From: a virus
Virus record (IMG/VR): IMGVR_UViG_3300030380_000833
Location: 1 to 25,682 of that record
DNA: 25,682 nucleotides
Direction: 5' to 3' (one strand)
Both the position numbers and the translations under genes were made by a program. Shown here piece after piece: positions 15,827 through 22,390 of this stretch. The number at the start of each line of letters is the position of its first letter. Positions within the stretch are counted from its first letter, which is position 1. The notes below the pieces were generated by a model, which was not told the origin of the DNA, made no database searches, and was given only the letters and a program-made list of their open reading frames with translations.

Positions 15827-16078
15827 TCAGTCTTCCTCTTTTTTTGGTGGTGGGTCTCTAAGTAACAGTTTAGTACCTACGTCAGCCACAGGCACTACTC
15901 TGGGTTCACAGTACGCATCAAAATGTCTAGTCTTAGGCATAACGATAGCGTGTTGCCCTACGTCCTGATGAACTAAGGCTGTTTTATATTCAAGACAGGA
16001 AGTCAACTCTCTAAATGCTAGCTCCATTGTGGGTACATTTTTTTCAAGAATTACCAGCATAAAAACTAACATAGTCAT
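15827..16078 (-). CDS. Small protein with hydrophobic N-terminus (83 aa)
   Basis: An 83-residue protein beginning MTMLVFMLVILEKNVPTMEL. A short hydrophobic stretch of about 10 residues is followed by an acidic/polar part with cysteines (SCLEYKTAL, AYCEPRVVPV) and a charged Pro/Lys/Glu tail (PPPKKEED). The hydrophobic start is short for a stable span but could be a signal-anchor or a buried strand. The ATG overlaps the upstream stop (ATGA), implying coupled translation. I recall small phage proteins of this plan (hydrophobic start, two to three Cys, YC.P near the end) in podovirus structural operons, function unknown. Confidence 0.6.
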   Translation of the reverse strand: MTMLVFMLVILEKNVPTMELAFRELTSCLEYKTALVHQDVGQHAIVMPKTRHFDAYCEPRVVPVADVGTKLLLRDPPPKKEED

Positions 16079-16308
16079 GCTTTAAGATCTACTGTGTACT
16101 TATCTTGATTAAACACTTTTAAGATAGTGACCATTAGTTGTCCGTTTTTGTACTCATAGTAAAACTGTTCAAGATAAGTTATGGCCTGTACAGCACCCTT
16201 AACTGCGTATGTTTTTTGTTTTATAGAGTAAGAATCTTTAACTCTGTCAGTTACTATAAACTCATGTGCGTTAACACTGTTAGGAAAAGGAGCAGCTACA
16301 GCTTCCAC
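16075..16308 (-). CDS. Small protein of unknown function (77 aa), GTG start
   Basis: A 77-residue protein, mixed alpha/beta by eye: SVNAHEFIVTDRVKDSYSIK, then AVQAITYLEQFYYEYKNGQL and a C-terminal TILKVFNQDKYTVDLKA. The start is taken as the GTG at 16308 because AGAAGG lies five bases upstream and no ATG occurs near the N-terminus. It overlaps the next gene by 4 bases. Many Tyr/Phe and Val suggest a compact soluble domain. No motif identifies a function, and I do not recognise the family. Confidence 0.6.
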   Translation of the reverse strand: MEAVAAPFPNSVNAHEFIVTDRVKDSYSIKQKTYAVKGAVQAITYLEQFYYEYKNGQLMVTILKVFNQDKYTVDLKA

Positions 16309-16372
16309 TATAGCCTTCTTTTCTGTTTAACAGCCTGTGTTTTCACAGCAGTAGGTGCCTGTAGCTCCCACG

Positions 16373-16579
16373 TTAACAGCAGTAGTTTTGTGTCCCATGC
16401 GGTTCCAAGGACTCTTGGCGCTTGGTTCCGCACGTACACTGTCGCTCCGTACCCGCATTTTTTGTGGTTGTATTGCAGCCACATCTTTGCGACTCTGTGC
16501 CGCTTTGCTGGAGGGTTGACGTACTGCAACATTCTGTATTCTCGCATATCACAGAATAAGTTTGGTTGTTCTGGGTCAT
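16373..16579 (-). CDS. Cysteine-rich small protein (68 aa), reading frame uncertain
   Basis: Taken from the ATG at 16579, three bases after the stop of the 99-residue gene, with GAAG six bases upstream. The protein has nine cysteines in 68 residues (12, 17, 18, 33, 35, 48, 50, 67, 68), arranged as CENTEC, RCGC, QCTCG and a final CC, which suggests metal binding. An overlapping frame (16308-16547, 79 residues, starting MREYRMLQYVNPP) is also fully open and ends by overlapping the next GTG start, but it has no ribosome binding site. I prefer the Cys-rich frame but am not certain; both could be remnants of one frameshifted gene. Confidence 0.4.
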   Translation of the reverse strand: MTQNNQTYSVICENTECCSTSTLQQSGTESQRCGCNTTTKNAGTERQCTCGTKRQESLEPHGTQNYCC

Positions 16580-16582
16580 ACT

Positions 16583-16882
16583 CTACTTCGACAGAAGTGC
16601 TTGAACTAGCGCGGCTATCTGTTCGTTTGTCTTTTCCTGAATTTTCTCCTGTCGCTCCAAGCTGGAGACTATGGCCTCCACTTTGGCGCTCGTCACTGCC
16701 TGTGCTTGGCCGTTGGCTTGAGCCTTTTTTGCAGTCTCCTCCGCTATCTGAGCTATGCGCTCACGATCTTCTGCGGCATGTGCAGTATTAGCTTGTAGTA
16801 CACCCCAAGCAACTGCTAGGCTTACAGCGGCAGCAGCAATAGGTAACGCCCATTGTGGTATTTTAATAGAGTTTTCAGACAT
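16583..16882 (-). CDS. Membrane-anchored coiled-coil protein (99 aa)
   Basis: A 99-residue protein with a hydrophobic segment at about residues 11-32 (WALPIAAAAVSLAVAWGVLQ). A long Ala/Glu/Lys/Gln helix follows (EDRERIAQIAEETAKKAQ, then LERQEKIQEKTNEQIAALVQ). The TAHA-AED junction after the hydrophobic part could be a signal-peptide cleavage site, but a signal-anchor is equally likely. This layout (short cytoplasmic start, one span, periplasmic coiled coil) fits an inner-membrane spanin subunit or another lysis accessory. The gene lies among small accessory genes between portal and scaffold. No nested second spanin frame was found. The function remains a guess. Confidence 0.6.
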   Translation of the reverse strand: MSENSIKIPQWALPIAAAAVSLAVAWGVLQANTAHAAEDRERIAQIAEETAKKAQANGQAQAVTSAKVEAIVSSLERQEKIQEKTNEQIAALVQALLSK

Positions 16883-16894
16883 TGGTTTTCCTTA

Positions 16895-17116
16895 TTATAC
16901 TGCCCGTAGCGTAGCGGACTTTTTATTTACTATTTTATTGCTGGCTTCCAAAACAAAAGTAGAATGGTTTTTAATCATACGCAACACCTCCATCTGAATG
17001 TCAAGGTCTTGCGCTTCAATCAAAGAACCTCCAAGGTACGAAATTGTCTCTGCATTTAACCTTAGAGTGCTTATTTCAGGATTTTCAATCACAGGTACAA
17101 GTTCAGCATCTATCAT
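16895..17116 (-). CDS. Small protein of unknown function (73 aa)
   Basis: A 73-residue soluble protein. An N-terminal strand-like part (DAELVPVIENPEISTLRLNA) is followed by helices (ETISYLGGSLIEAQDLDIQM, LRMIKNHSTFVLEASNKIVN). It has no cysteine and no membrane segment. The gene lies 9 bases after the basic 85-residue gene and 12 bases before the membrane-anchored 99-residue gene, in the same orientation. I do not recognise the family. Confidence 0.55.
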   Translation of the reverse strand: MIDAELVPVIENPEISTLRLNAETISYLGGSLIEAQDLDIQMEVLRMIKNHSTFVLEASNKIVNKKSATLRAV

Positions 17117-17125
17117 GGTTAGTCC

Positions 17126-17383
17126 TTATTTTTTTCGTGACTTAGCTCCTACACACTTCCAACGCTTTCTTGATAAATTGTTTGGAGTGTTAGGGTCATT
17201 TTGTTTTTTCTTAGGCAGTCTTTTTTTAATACCTAAACTTCTAGCGCAGTAGCTGTCGCCTTTGCTGGTTCCCGGCTTAACTCTAGGGCCACCGCCTTTT
17301 GCTGGGCCAGCTTGTCCGTAAGATACTCTTTTGCCGCTAGAGGTTACTTTTACCTTCGCTTTTCCTTTCCTTGGTTTTGCCAT
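17126..17383 (-). CDS. Basic cysteine-containing phage protein (85 aa)
   Basis: The start is taken as the ATG at 17383, which overlaps the upstream stop by one base, instead of the TTG one codon earlier. The protein is extremely basic. Landmarks are RVKPGTSKGDSYCARSLGIK (about residues 34-53) and, near the end, LSRKRWKCVGAKSRKK. I recall the pair YCARS ... LSRxxWKCxGxKS from a family of short phage proteins of unknown function. Two cysteines at conserved-looking places hint at metal binding or a disulfide. It belongs to the series of tiny Lys/Arg-rich proteins scattered through this late operon. Confidence 0.7.
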   Translation of the reverse strand: MAKPRKGKAKVKVTSSGKRVSYGQAGPAKGGGPRVKPGTSKGDSYCARSLGIKKRLPKKKQNDPNTPNNLSRKRWKCVGAKSRKK

Positions 17384-17535
17384 CAAGCAGCCTCTTGTTG
17401 TTTAGTCTTGCGCGTCTGCGCTGGCCTTTTCGCTTCATTCTTAGATTCTAGTTCCTTAATCTTGTTTTCAAGTTCTTCAAACTTGGCGTTGATTTGGTCT
17501 AATGCGCTTTGAAACTGTACTGAAGTTACTACCAT
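17383..17535 (-). CDS. Short coiled-coil protein (50 aa)
   Basis: A 50-codon frame starting at the ATG at 17535, two bases after the portal stop, and ending in a TGA that overlaps the next ATG by one base. The first part is a clear heptad helix (FQSALDQINAKFEELENKIK); the tail is basic (RPAQTRKTKQQEAA). The tight spacing on both sides supports a real gene. Its position directly after the portal suggests a portal- or head-associated oligomer, but that is only inference. I do not recognise the family. Confidence 0.65.
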   Translation of the reverse strand: MVVTSVQFQSALDQINAKFEELENKIKELESKNEAKRPAQTRKTKQQEAA

Positions 17536-17536
17536 G

Positions 17537-19537
17537 TTACTGTCCTTGTCCTACTGGGGGTTTGTTTTGCTGTACGAGTTTGAGATCAATCTCCTTCTCT
17601 TTCAGCATAGTTTGTGCCATCTTCAGCCTACGTTCAAATTCTTTGTCATCCTCAGAACCCGCCTGTAAGTTGGTTGTGATAGCTTTGATCCTATCAATCT
17701 CTAGCTCCTGTGGTGCCAACTGAGTTTCTACAGCCATCTTCTGCGCTCTGGCTTGTGACTCAGTGGCTTGTCCATTCAACGCTGCTGTCTGTGACTGCTG
17801 GAACTGTAATTGTGCCTGTTGTGCAGCCTGTGCCAACTGTTGTTGCTCTGGAGTAGGTTGTGATTGCTGTGCTGCTTCCTGTAGTCTAGCAGTAAGGTCT
17901 TCACGGTTTGATAGGTTCATGTTGTCAATGATGGACTCTATTAACGTGTTGTACAGAGGTGAGTCCTGTGACATTGTTTGCAGAAGCTGGACAAGCTGAG
18001 TTACTTCGTACTCACGCGCTATAATGCCCAGTGTAGACGTAGCGTCAAACTTGTAGTCAGCTACAGGATAGTTCTCAGGATCAAACTGCATGTAACGGTA
18101 GGCAGCTTTCTTTACAAACGGTATGAGGAAACAGTCTTGGAAGTTTATTAGTGTGCGTTTGTGACGCTTAATAATAGCACCAAGAGACATGCTAATTCCA
18201 GCAGCGGTAGCTTCTCCATTGATACTTCCCGGAATGCCAGCAGAGTCAATCGCCCCTGTAGACATCTGTACCATTCTTTGTAACGCATTTGCTTGCTCAA
18301 AAGTTATTTGGCTTACTTGACCAAAGTTAAAGGGTTGTAGGACTTGCCTTGGGTCACCGTTAGTTAAAACAATCTTGCCGGGACGTACCTCTGGCCTAGA
18401 CCCTCTAGGAAGCCGTGTAGCGTCCATAGCAAGCATTGGATGTACAGTAAGGGATAACGCATCAATACGTGCGCGTAGCTCTGTATCAAGCGCCTTTTGG
18501 CTATTATAGCCTTTCTCACAAACACCTCTACCCCAGAACCTTCCCGGCACAACATCCCAAGGGAATGCTACGATAGGTCGGTCACTCATCATGTAGGGGC
18601 TTTCTTCAGCCTTCAGGAGTATGCCACCGTTGGCAATGACAATGATTGCTTCCACGTAGAAACTTTCAGTTGTTTCGTCATCGTCCTCTACAAGTGTCTC
18701 TATCTCAGATATGTCCTCATCGTCAGCCATCATAAGTTCTTTTTCAGACTTAGTAAGCAGGTGTCGAGGTACTTTACCGTAGTATTTTGTTAAGCGTACT
18801 TTATCGTCATCAAAGCTGGATAGCTCTTGGTCAGGCTCTAGTTCGTAGTCTCTTGGAGCGTTACCAACGTACACATCAGCGTACACTCCAGACTCCTGTA
18901 GTTCCTCCACAAGATGTCGTGACACAAACTCATCTACAGCAACTCCAAGCGCATTGTCTACGTTTGTAGCTACAGGGTCAATGAGAAAGTTTTGAGGAAG
19001 GATGGGTCGCAGTTTGACCATTGTGCGGTCAGTCACATTAACACCCACTGCTGTCAACTCACCACCCATGATAGGCTGGGTGGCGGGAGCCATCTCTTTA
19101 ACTTCCTCAAGCACTACCTCACCAATCCCCGTACCAAAAACGGCTGAGTTGATGAGGCACTCTCCTACTGCCTGACGTAGCTTTGATTTCTCTAGGTCAG
19201 CGTGGAGTTTGGTTCGCAGGTACACAATGTCCTGAGATTCTTGATCGTCCATATCGTCAGTAATACTAAAGTATTTACCGCGACCAAACGTAGCTTCTTC
19301 AATCTCCGCTACACTGGACTCTACAGCTTGCTGCAATGCAGGGCTGATTATTCTACTTCTTTCACTCTTTCTGTCTGAGTCTTGTGCTGCCCAGATACCT
19401 CTCCAGAGCCTATAGTATTCTTCGTTACGCTCTGCGTAGTTTGATTCATAGTGGTCACGCCAAGTATTACACTTGTCCATGACCCAATCTTCAACGTGCT
19501 GCTCAGTGGCAAGGGTGTCGTTGTCACCGTATTCCAT
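17537..19537 (-). CDS. Portal protein, P22-like (666 aa)
   Basis: The 666-residue portal forms the dodecameric ring through which DNA enters and leaves the head. The N-terminal part has HYESNYAERNEEYYRLWRGIW (about 29-49) and SRIISPALQQAVESSVAEIE (61-80), the arrangement found in long P22-type portals. The middle has LRPILPQNFLIDP and a WDVVPGRFWGRGVCEKGYNSQKALD core; SMSLGAIIKRHKRTLINFQD precedes the stem/wing region. The Gln/Ala-rich C-terminal 100 residues (QQLAQAAQQAQLQFQQSQTA) are helical, like the barrel of P22 gp1. Length and position after terminase fit. The start has AAGGT six bases upstream, in the end of the preceding gene. Confidence 0.93.
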   Translation of the reverse strand: MEYGDNDTLATEQHVEDWVMDKCNTWRDHYESNYAERNEEYYRLWRGIWAAQDSDRKSERSRIISPALQQAVESSVAEIEEATFGRGKYFSITDDMDDQESQDIVYLRTKLHADLEKSKLRQAVGECLINSAVFGTGIGEVVLEEVKEMAPATQPIMGGELTAVGVNVTDRTMVKLRPILPQNFLIDPVATNVDNALGVAVDEFVSRHLVEELQESGVYADVYVGNAPRDYELEPDQELSSFDDDKVRLTKYYGKVPRHLLTKSEKELMMADDEDISEIETLVEDDDETTESFYVEAIIVIANGGILLKAEESPYMMSDRPIVAFPWDVVPGRFWGRGVCEKGYNSQKALDTELRARIDALSLTVHPMLAMDATRLPRGSRPEVRPGKIVLTNGDPRQVLQPFNFGQVSQITFEQANALQRMVQMSTGAIDSAGIPGSINGEATAAGISMSLGAIIKRHKRTLINFQDCFLIPFVKKAAYRYMQFDPENYPVADYKFDATSTLGIIAREYEVTQLVQLLQTMSQDSPLYNTLIESIIDNMNLSNREDLTARLQEAAQQSQPTPEQQQLAQAAQQAQLQFQQSQTAALNGQATESQARAQKMAVETQLAPQELEIDRIKAITTNLQAGSEDDKEFERRLKMAQTMLKEKEIDLKLVQQNKPPVGQGQ

Positions 19538-19539
19538 AG

Positions 19540-19794
19540 TTATACCTTACGTGATCGTCTTGTTTTTTTGGCTATCTTTTTAGGTTGTTTACTGTGCTGT
19601 TTCCCTGCCGCTGTGTCTTTTCTTTTCTTACGGGTTGTTGCAGCGTACTCTTTAGATGACAACGACTTTATAGCTTTCTCAGGTAAGTAACGCTCTCCTG
19701 TGGCTTTTGGGCCTTGAGTGCTGGGCTTTCCTGACTTTGTACGCCACTTTTGACTTCCCCACTTTTTTAGTGACCGCTGTGGTTTTTTAAGCAT
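19540..19794 (-). CDS. Basic short phage protein with TGERYLPEKAI motif (84 aa)
   Basis: An 84-residue, strongly basic protein. Landmarks are LKKWGSQKWRTKSGKPS (residues 9-25), TGERYLPEKAIKSLSSKEYA (about 32-51) and a basic tail with KQPKKIAKKTRRSR. I recall this motif order (KxWxxQKWRTKSGKPS, GERYLPxxAI, YAATTRxKR, KQPKKIAKKT) from short proteins in marine phage genomes and some bacterial contigs, function unknown. It lies two bases upstream of the portal start and supplies the portal's ribosome binding site in its last codons. The charge points to nucleic-acid binding, possibly related to packaging. Confidence 0.78.
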   Translation of the reverse strand: MLKKPQRSLKKWGSQKWRTKSGKPSTQGPKATGERYLPEKAIKSLSSKEYAATTRKKRKDTAAGKQHSKQPKKIAKKTRRSRKV

Positions 19795-19795
19795 T

Positions 19796-19969
19796 TTAGT
19801 TTTTGCCTTTTGCTTTCTTCTGTGCGGTCTTACTTAAATCCTTAAAGTGAAATAGGCGTTGGCTTGTTTTACCATGAGACTTGCCTGTGTGCAAAGTTCC
19901 GTTAGGCATTTTGTGTGTATTGCCTTCCCATTTTTTACCTGCTTTTGTGTAGTGCGGTACGCCTTTCAT
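19796..19969 (-). CDS. Small basic His-rich phage protein (57 aa)
   Basis: A 57-codon frame from the ATG at 19969 (ATGA overlap with the upstream stop) to the TAA at 19796. The protein begins MKGVPHYTKAGKKWEGNTHK, then MPNGTLHTGKSHGKTSQRLF and HFKDLS, ending with a Lys-rich tail. The HKMPNGxLHTGKxH and LFHFKDL pieces match what I recall from a short, widely shared phage protein in terminase/portal regions. Several His and a GxLHTG turn suggest a small beta fold, and the charge suggests nucleic-acid contact. No function is known to me. Confidence 0.75.
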   Translation of the reverse strand: MKGVPHYTKAGKKWEGNTHKMPNGTLHTGKSHGKTSQRLFHFKDLSKTAQKKAKGKN

Positions 19970-20145
19970 CTATATCCTCCACCTTTAGCTTTGTACTCTT
20001 TAGCAAGCATTTGGGCTTTACGCGCCGACCACTGTCCCGGCTTACCGCCTTTGCCCCCTGCTTTAATCCTGTTAAATAAATTCTTACGCATAGTGGGCTT
20101 TGTATAGTTCCCAGCTTCATTTACTCTTGATTTTTTTGCAGCCAT
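19966..20145 (-). CDS. Small basic phage protein (59 aa)
   Basis: A 59-codon frame whose ATG at 20145 overlaps the large terminase stop by one base (TAATG) and whose TGA overlaps the next ATG. The protein starts MAAKKSRVNEAGNYTKPTMR, then LFNRIKAGGKGGKPGQWSAR, ending MLAKEYKAKGGGYR. I recall this as a very common short protein of marine and other podoviruses (KAGGKGGxPGQWSARKAQxLAxxYK), function unknown. The strict coupling to terminase hints at a packaging-related role. A GGAGGAT site near its 3' end serves the following gene. Confidence 0.8.
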   Translation of the reverse strand: MAAKKSRVNEAGNYTKPTMRKNLFNRIKAGGKGGKPGQWSARKAQMLAKEYKAKGGGYR

Positions 20146-21398
20146 TAGTACCCCGTTACTGTGTCCAAAACTTCATGGTCATCTATTTCAAAGTCGTATG
20201 TGTACGCTATCTTAGCCAACTGGTCTATGTAAGCTAATGCGTCCACAAGGTCATCATGTGTCAGTGGGTCAGGAAATTGAAATAACTGGTCTAAGAACCG
20301 ACTGTTCCACTCCCCTTTGTCAAGGGTTACGAAACCATTTTCAAACCTGCCCTGTAGCGCCCACATGACCCTATCAGTCTTCTTTTTGTTTCCGTGGGTT
20401 AACTCATCAACCCTAAAAAACATCCCGTATCGCTTCATCATGTCCGTTAGAGGGGACATAACAGCCTGTCTAGCAATACCTTTCTCTATGCCTATCCCTA
20501 CTGGCTTGTAGTCCCTGACAACCTCAAATATCTTTCTGGCTGTCTCAGACAACTCCCAGCGCCCATGAACTATGTTTTCAACATGCCAGTGTCCACTGTC
20601 GTTAACCTTGACAACCGCTATGGCTGTCTCGTCCAATTTACTGTTCTTAGTACGTTGCTTGTTTACTTCCTCAAAACCAGCTAGGTCAATGGCTATGTAG
20701 TAGTCACCGTACTCAGGGGATTCACCAAACTTGACCCAATCCTCCTTGAACATCTCAGAGCCTCTGGCCTCAAAGGAAGCCATAAACTCTTGTCTAAACG
20801 CATAGCTGGACATACTCTTTTTAGCTACGTTTATCTCATCCTCGTCCAACAGAGGATTGTCATAGCTTGTAAAGTGCCATGCTTTGTACGTTGGGTCATC
20901 ATCTAACTCAGCGTACTGATACAACTCATAAAAGTGATTACGTCCCATAGGCGTACCTATGAACAACGCATTCCCCTTTTGGTCAGCCAATGCTGGCCTA
21001 AGAATCTGCTCAAATACTTCAGGCTTCATGTCTGCGTATTCGTCCATGACCAGAAACTTCAAGGACACACCACGCATAGTCTCTGGCCTGTCCGCACCCT
21101 TCAACGATATTGTAGCACCGTTGATTAGTTTTATCTGTAGGTTGTTAATGTGACTGGACACAATCACTGGATTCCCCAATTCAAGCAGTGTCTGCCACAT
21201 GATGTCCCTAGCCTGTCCCTGTGTAGGTGCAACGTAAAACACATTACCCTTACTGGACTCCAAGGCGTTGACAATCAACAACCATGCTGCTAGTCTGGAC
21301 TTACCAGTACGCCTACCAGCGGCTACAATCTTAAACCTTGTATCGTCACTCCAGACCTGTTGTTGCCAAGGGAGTAACTCAATGTTAAGATCAGTCAC
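20145..21398 (-). CDS. terL: Terminase large subunit (417 aa)
   Basis: The 417-residue packaging ATPase and nuclease. The ATPase half has a Walker A motif GRRTGKS (28-34), Walker B FLVMDE (115-120) and motif III GTP (148-150). The nuclease half has the acidic residues of an RNase H-like fold: D238 in IAIDLAG, E305 in GIGIEKG and the HDDLVDALAY cluster (D382-D386). The start is a GTG directly after the preceding TAG (TAGGTGACT), with no ATG nearby, so translation probably depends on coupling to the M15 peptidase gene. It cuts and pumps phage DNA into the procapsid through the portal, with the small subunit encoded two genes upstream. Confidence 0.95.
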   Translation of the reverse strand: MTDLNIELLPWQQQVWSDDTRFKIVAAGRRTGKSRLAAWLLIVNALESSKGNVFYVAPTQGQARDIMWQTLLELGNPVIVSSHINNLQIKLINGATISLKGADRPETMRGVSLKFLVMDEYADMKPEVFEQILRPALADQKGNALFIGTPMGRNHFYELYQYAELDDDPTYKAWHFTSYDNPLLDEDEINVAKKSMSSYAFRQEFMASFEARGSEMFKEDWVKFGESPEYGDYYIAIDLAGFEEVNKQRTKNSKLDETAIAVVKVNDSGHWHVENIVHGRWELSETARKIFEVVRDYKPVGIGIEKGIARQAVMSPLTDMMKRYGMFFRVDELTHGNKKKTDRVMWALQGRFENGFVTLDKGEWNSRFLDQLFQFPDPLTHDDLVDALAYIDQLAKIAYTYDFEIDDHEVLDTVTGY

Positions 21399-21749
21399 CT
21401 AGTAACACCACACCACAGCATCCGTATCTCTAGTATCCACATGGATAAACCCATTAGCCACACCTATCCCCCTAAAGCCCATAATCATTGCAGCTTTAAT
21501 TATCTTATGGCGCTGTTGGCCCCCTGACACCTTAATGTCAGCAGCTATACCTTCAGAGTGTTTCCCCGGCTTAGCCTTCTTTGCCTCTATAGAGTGCTTA
21601 GGTGACCTATATCCGCTAGTGATTACAAAGGGAAAACCACAGGCTTCCCTCAACTCATCTAGCTTAGCAACGAACTCTGGCTTTATCTGATTCTCACCTG
21701 TTTCTTGACAATCAAAATCTTCTATCTTGAAGTATTTGTAGTTAGCCAC
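21399..21749 (-). CDS. M15-family peptidase, likely endolysin (116 aa, GTG start)
   Basis: The GTG at 21749 gives the usual family N-terminus (MANYKYFKIEDFDC) and overlaps the upstream stop by 8 bases. The frame is open further upstream, but a longer product would lie inside the other gene and add only basic, non-family residues. The zinc site is H64 and D71 in KHSEGIAADIKV plus H103 in GFIHVDTR, preceded by ITSGYRSPKHS; this is the M15 D,D-peptidase pattern. The length fits the short, single-domain M15A class, which cuts peptide cross-links in peptidoglycan. No signal peptide is present, so a holin is needed for export. Its place between the two terminase genes is unusual. Confidence 0.85.
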   Translation of the reverse strand: MANYKYFKIEDFDCQETGENQIKPEFVAKLDELREACGFPFVITSGYRSPKHSIEAKKAKPGKHSEGIAADIKVSGGQQRHKIIKAAMIMGFRGIGVANGFIHVDTRDTDAVVWCY

Positions 21750-22155
21750 TTTCTTCCGTAAACTCCCCTTCAATGGTGTTTTCTTCTTGTTCGGTTGTTG
21801 CTTCTTCTTCACTCGTACCAGAGACACTTGTGGCGACTTGCCCAACACCTGAGATAGTAATTGACACAGACTGTCTCCCACCTGTAGAATCCTTTTCAAA
21901 GTAACTTAAAGGCAACATCCTATCCATTACTAGTTTCCATGCTGCCGCTTGATTTTTATGGTCATCGTTAAGAGCAGCATTAAAAATACTATCCAGAACC
22001 TTGTTAGATTTAGGGGAAGCAAGCATTCTAGCCTTATATTCGTTAATAATGCTAGCGTCACCTTTAGGTCGACCTACTTTACCCCTGTTTCCTGTAGTTT
22101 TAGAGACTACATCAGTCTTCCTTGGTCTTCCTCTTTTACGTTTAGGTTGATCCAT
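21742..22155 (-). CDS. Putative terminase small subunit with AT-hook-like motifs (137 aa)
   Basis: A 137-residue protein, first gene of the leftward unit. It begins MDQPKRKRGRPRKTD, containing the canonical AT-hook core KRGRPRK (residues 7-13). A second related element, KVGRPKG, lies at 26-32. The helical middle (LDSIFNAALNDDHKNQAAAW, then VMDRMLPLSYFEKD) resembles the small-terminase pattern of a DNA-binding start followed by oligomerising helices, and the tail is acidic (SEEEATTEQEENTIEGEF). Its position just before terL supports this. DNA recognition by AT-hooks instead of a helix-turn-helix would be atypical. The alternative is a general minor-groove DNA-binding regulator. Confidence 0.6.
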   Translation of the reverse strand: MDQPKRKRGRPRKTDVVSKTTGNRGKVGRPKGDASIINEYKARMLASPKSNKVLDSIFNAALNDDHKNQAAAWKLVMDRMLPLSYFEKDSTGGRQSVSITISGVGQVATSVSGTSEEEATTEQEENTIEGEFTEESG

Positions 22156-22166
22156 AAAGTATTTAC

Positions 22167-22179
22167 CTTAGTACCTAAG
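22167..22179 (-). promoter_or_regulatory. Leader hairpin before the 22155 start
   Basis: Perfect inverted repeat CTTAG-3-CTAAG in the 5' leader of the leftward transcript, a few bases after the predicted start of transcription and directly before AAGGT. It is equivalent to the hairpin at 15653-15667. Confidence 0.5.
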
Positions 22180-22190
22180 AATACTATCTG

Positions 22191-22240
22191 ATTATATCAT
22201 ATTTTGTGTCAAAAGTCAAGGATTATTTTAGATTATTTAG
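22191..22240 (-). promoter_or_regulatory. Leftward sigma70-type promoter with extended -10 and AT-rich upstream element
   Basis: On the minus strand: TTGACT (22219-22214), a 17-base spacer, TATAAT (22196-22191) preceded by TGA (extended -10). Directly upstream is an AT-rich 10-base direct repeat (GATTATTTTA/GATTATTTAG on plus, 22221-22240) that could be an UP element. Transcription is expected to start near 22184, about 30 bases before the putative small terminase gene. It should drive the whole terminase/portal unit. Confidence 0.85.
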
Positions 22241-22301
22241 TTATAAGAGTGTCCTTTTAGTGTGTTTTTAGTAAATTCTAGTTTTCTTTTGTAAACAAGA
22301 G

Positions 22302-22317
22302 GTTAGTAAGCACTAAC
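22302..22317. promoter_or_regulatory. Perfect 6-base dyad, possible operator
   Basis: GTTAGT-AAGC-ACTAAC, a perfect inverted repeat with a 4-base centre, about 85 bases upstream of the leftward -35. There is no T-run on either side, so it is not a terminator. A repressor or activator site is possible but unproven. Confidence 0.4.
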
Positions 22318-22390
22318 TATTGGTCATTTTAACCTAATTTTGGCCTATTTTGTACATGAGCAGGTACTATAATTTATTAAGCAGCACAAG

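Noticed and set aside
16308-16547. 79-residue frame starting MREYRMLQYV
   Set aside because: It has no ribosome binding site and competes with the Cys-rich frame directly after the upstream stop; kept as an alternative in the entry for 16373-16579, not as a separate gene.
19935-20120. 61-residue minus-strand frame
   Set aside because: It overlaps, in another frame, two small genes that have coupled starts and recognisable phage motifs.
22368-22373. Plus-strand TATAAT as a further rightward promoter
   Set aside because: No acceptable -35 lies 15-19 bases upstream and the nearest rightward gene is over 300 bases away; the 22629-22656 promoter explains it better.
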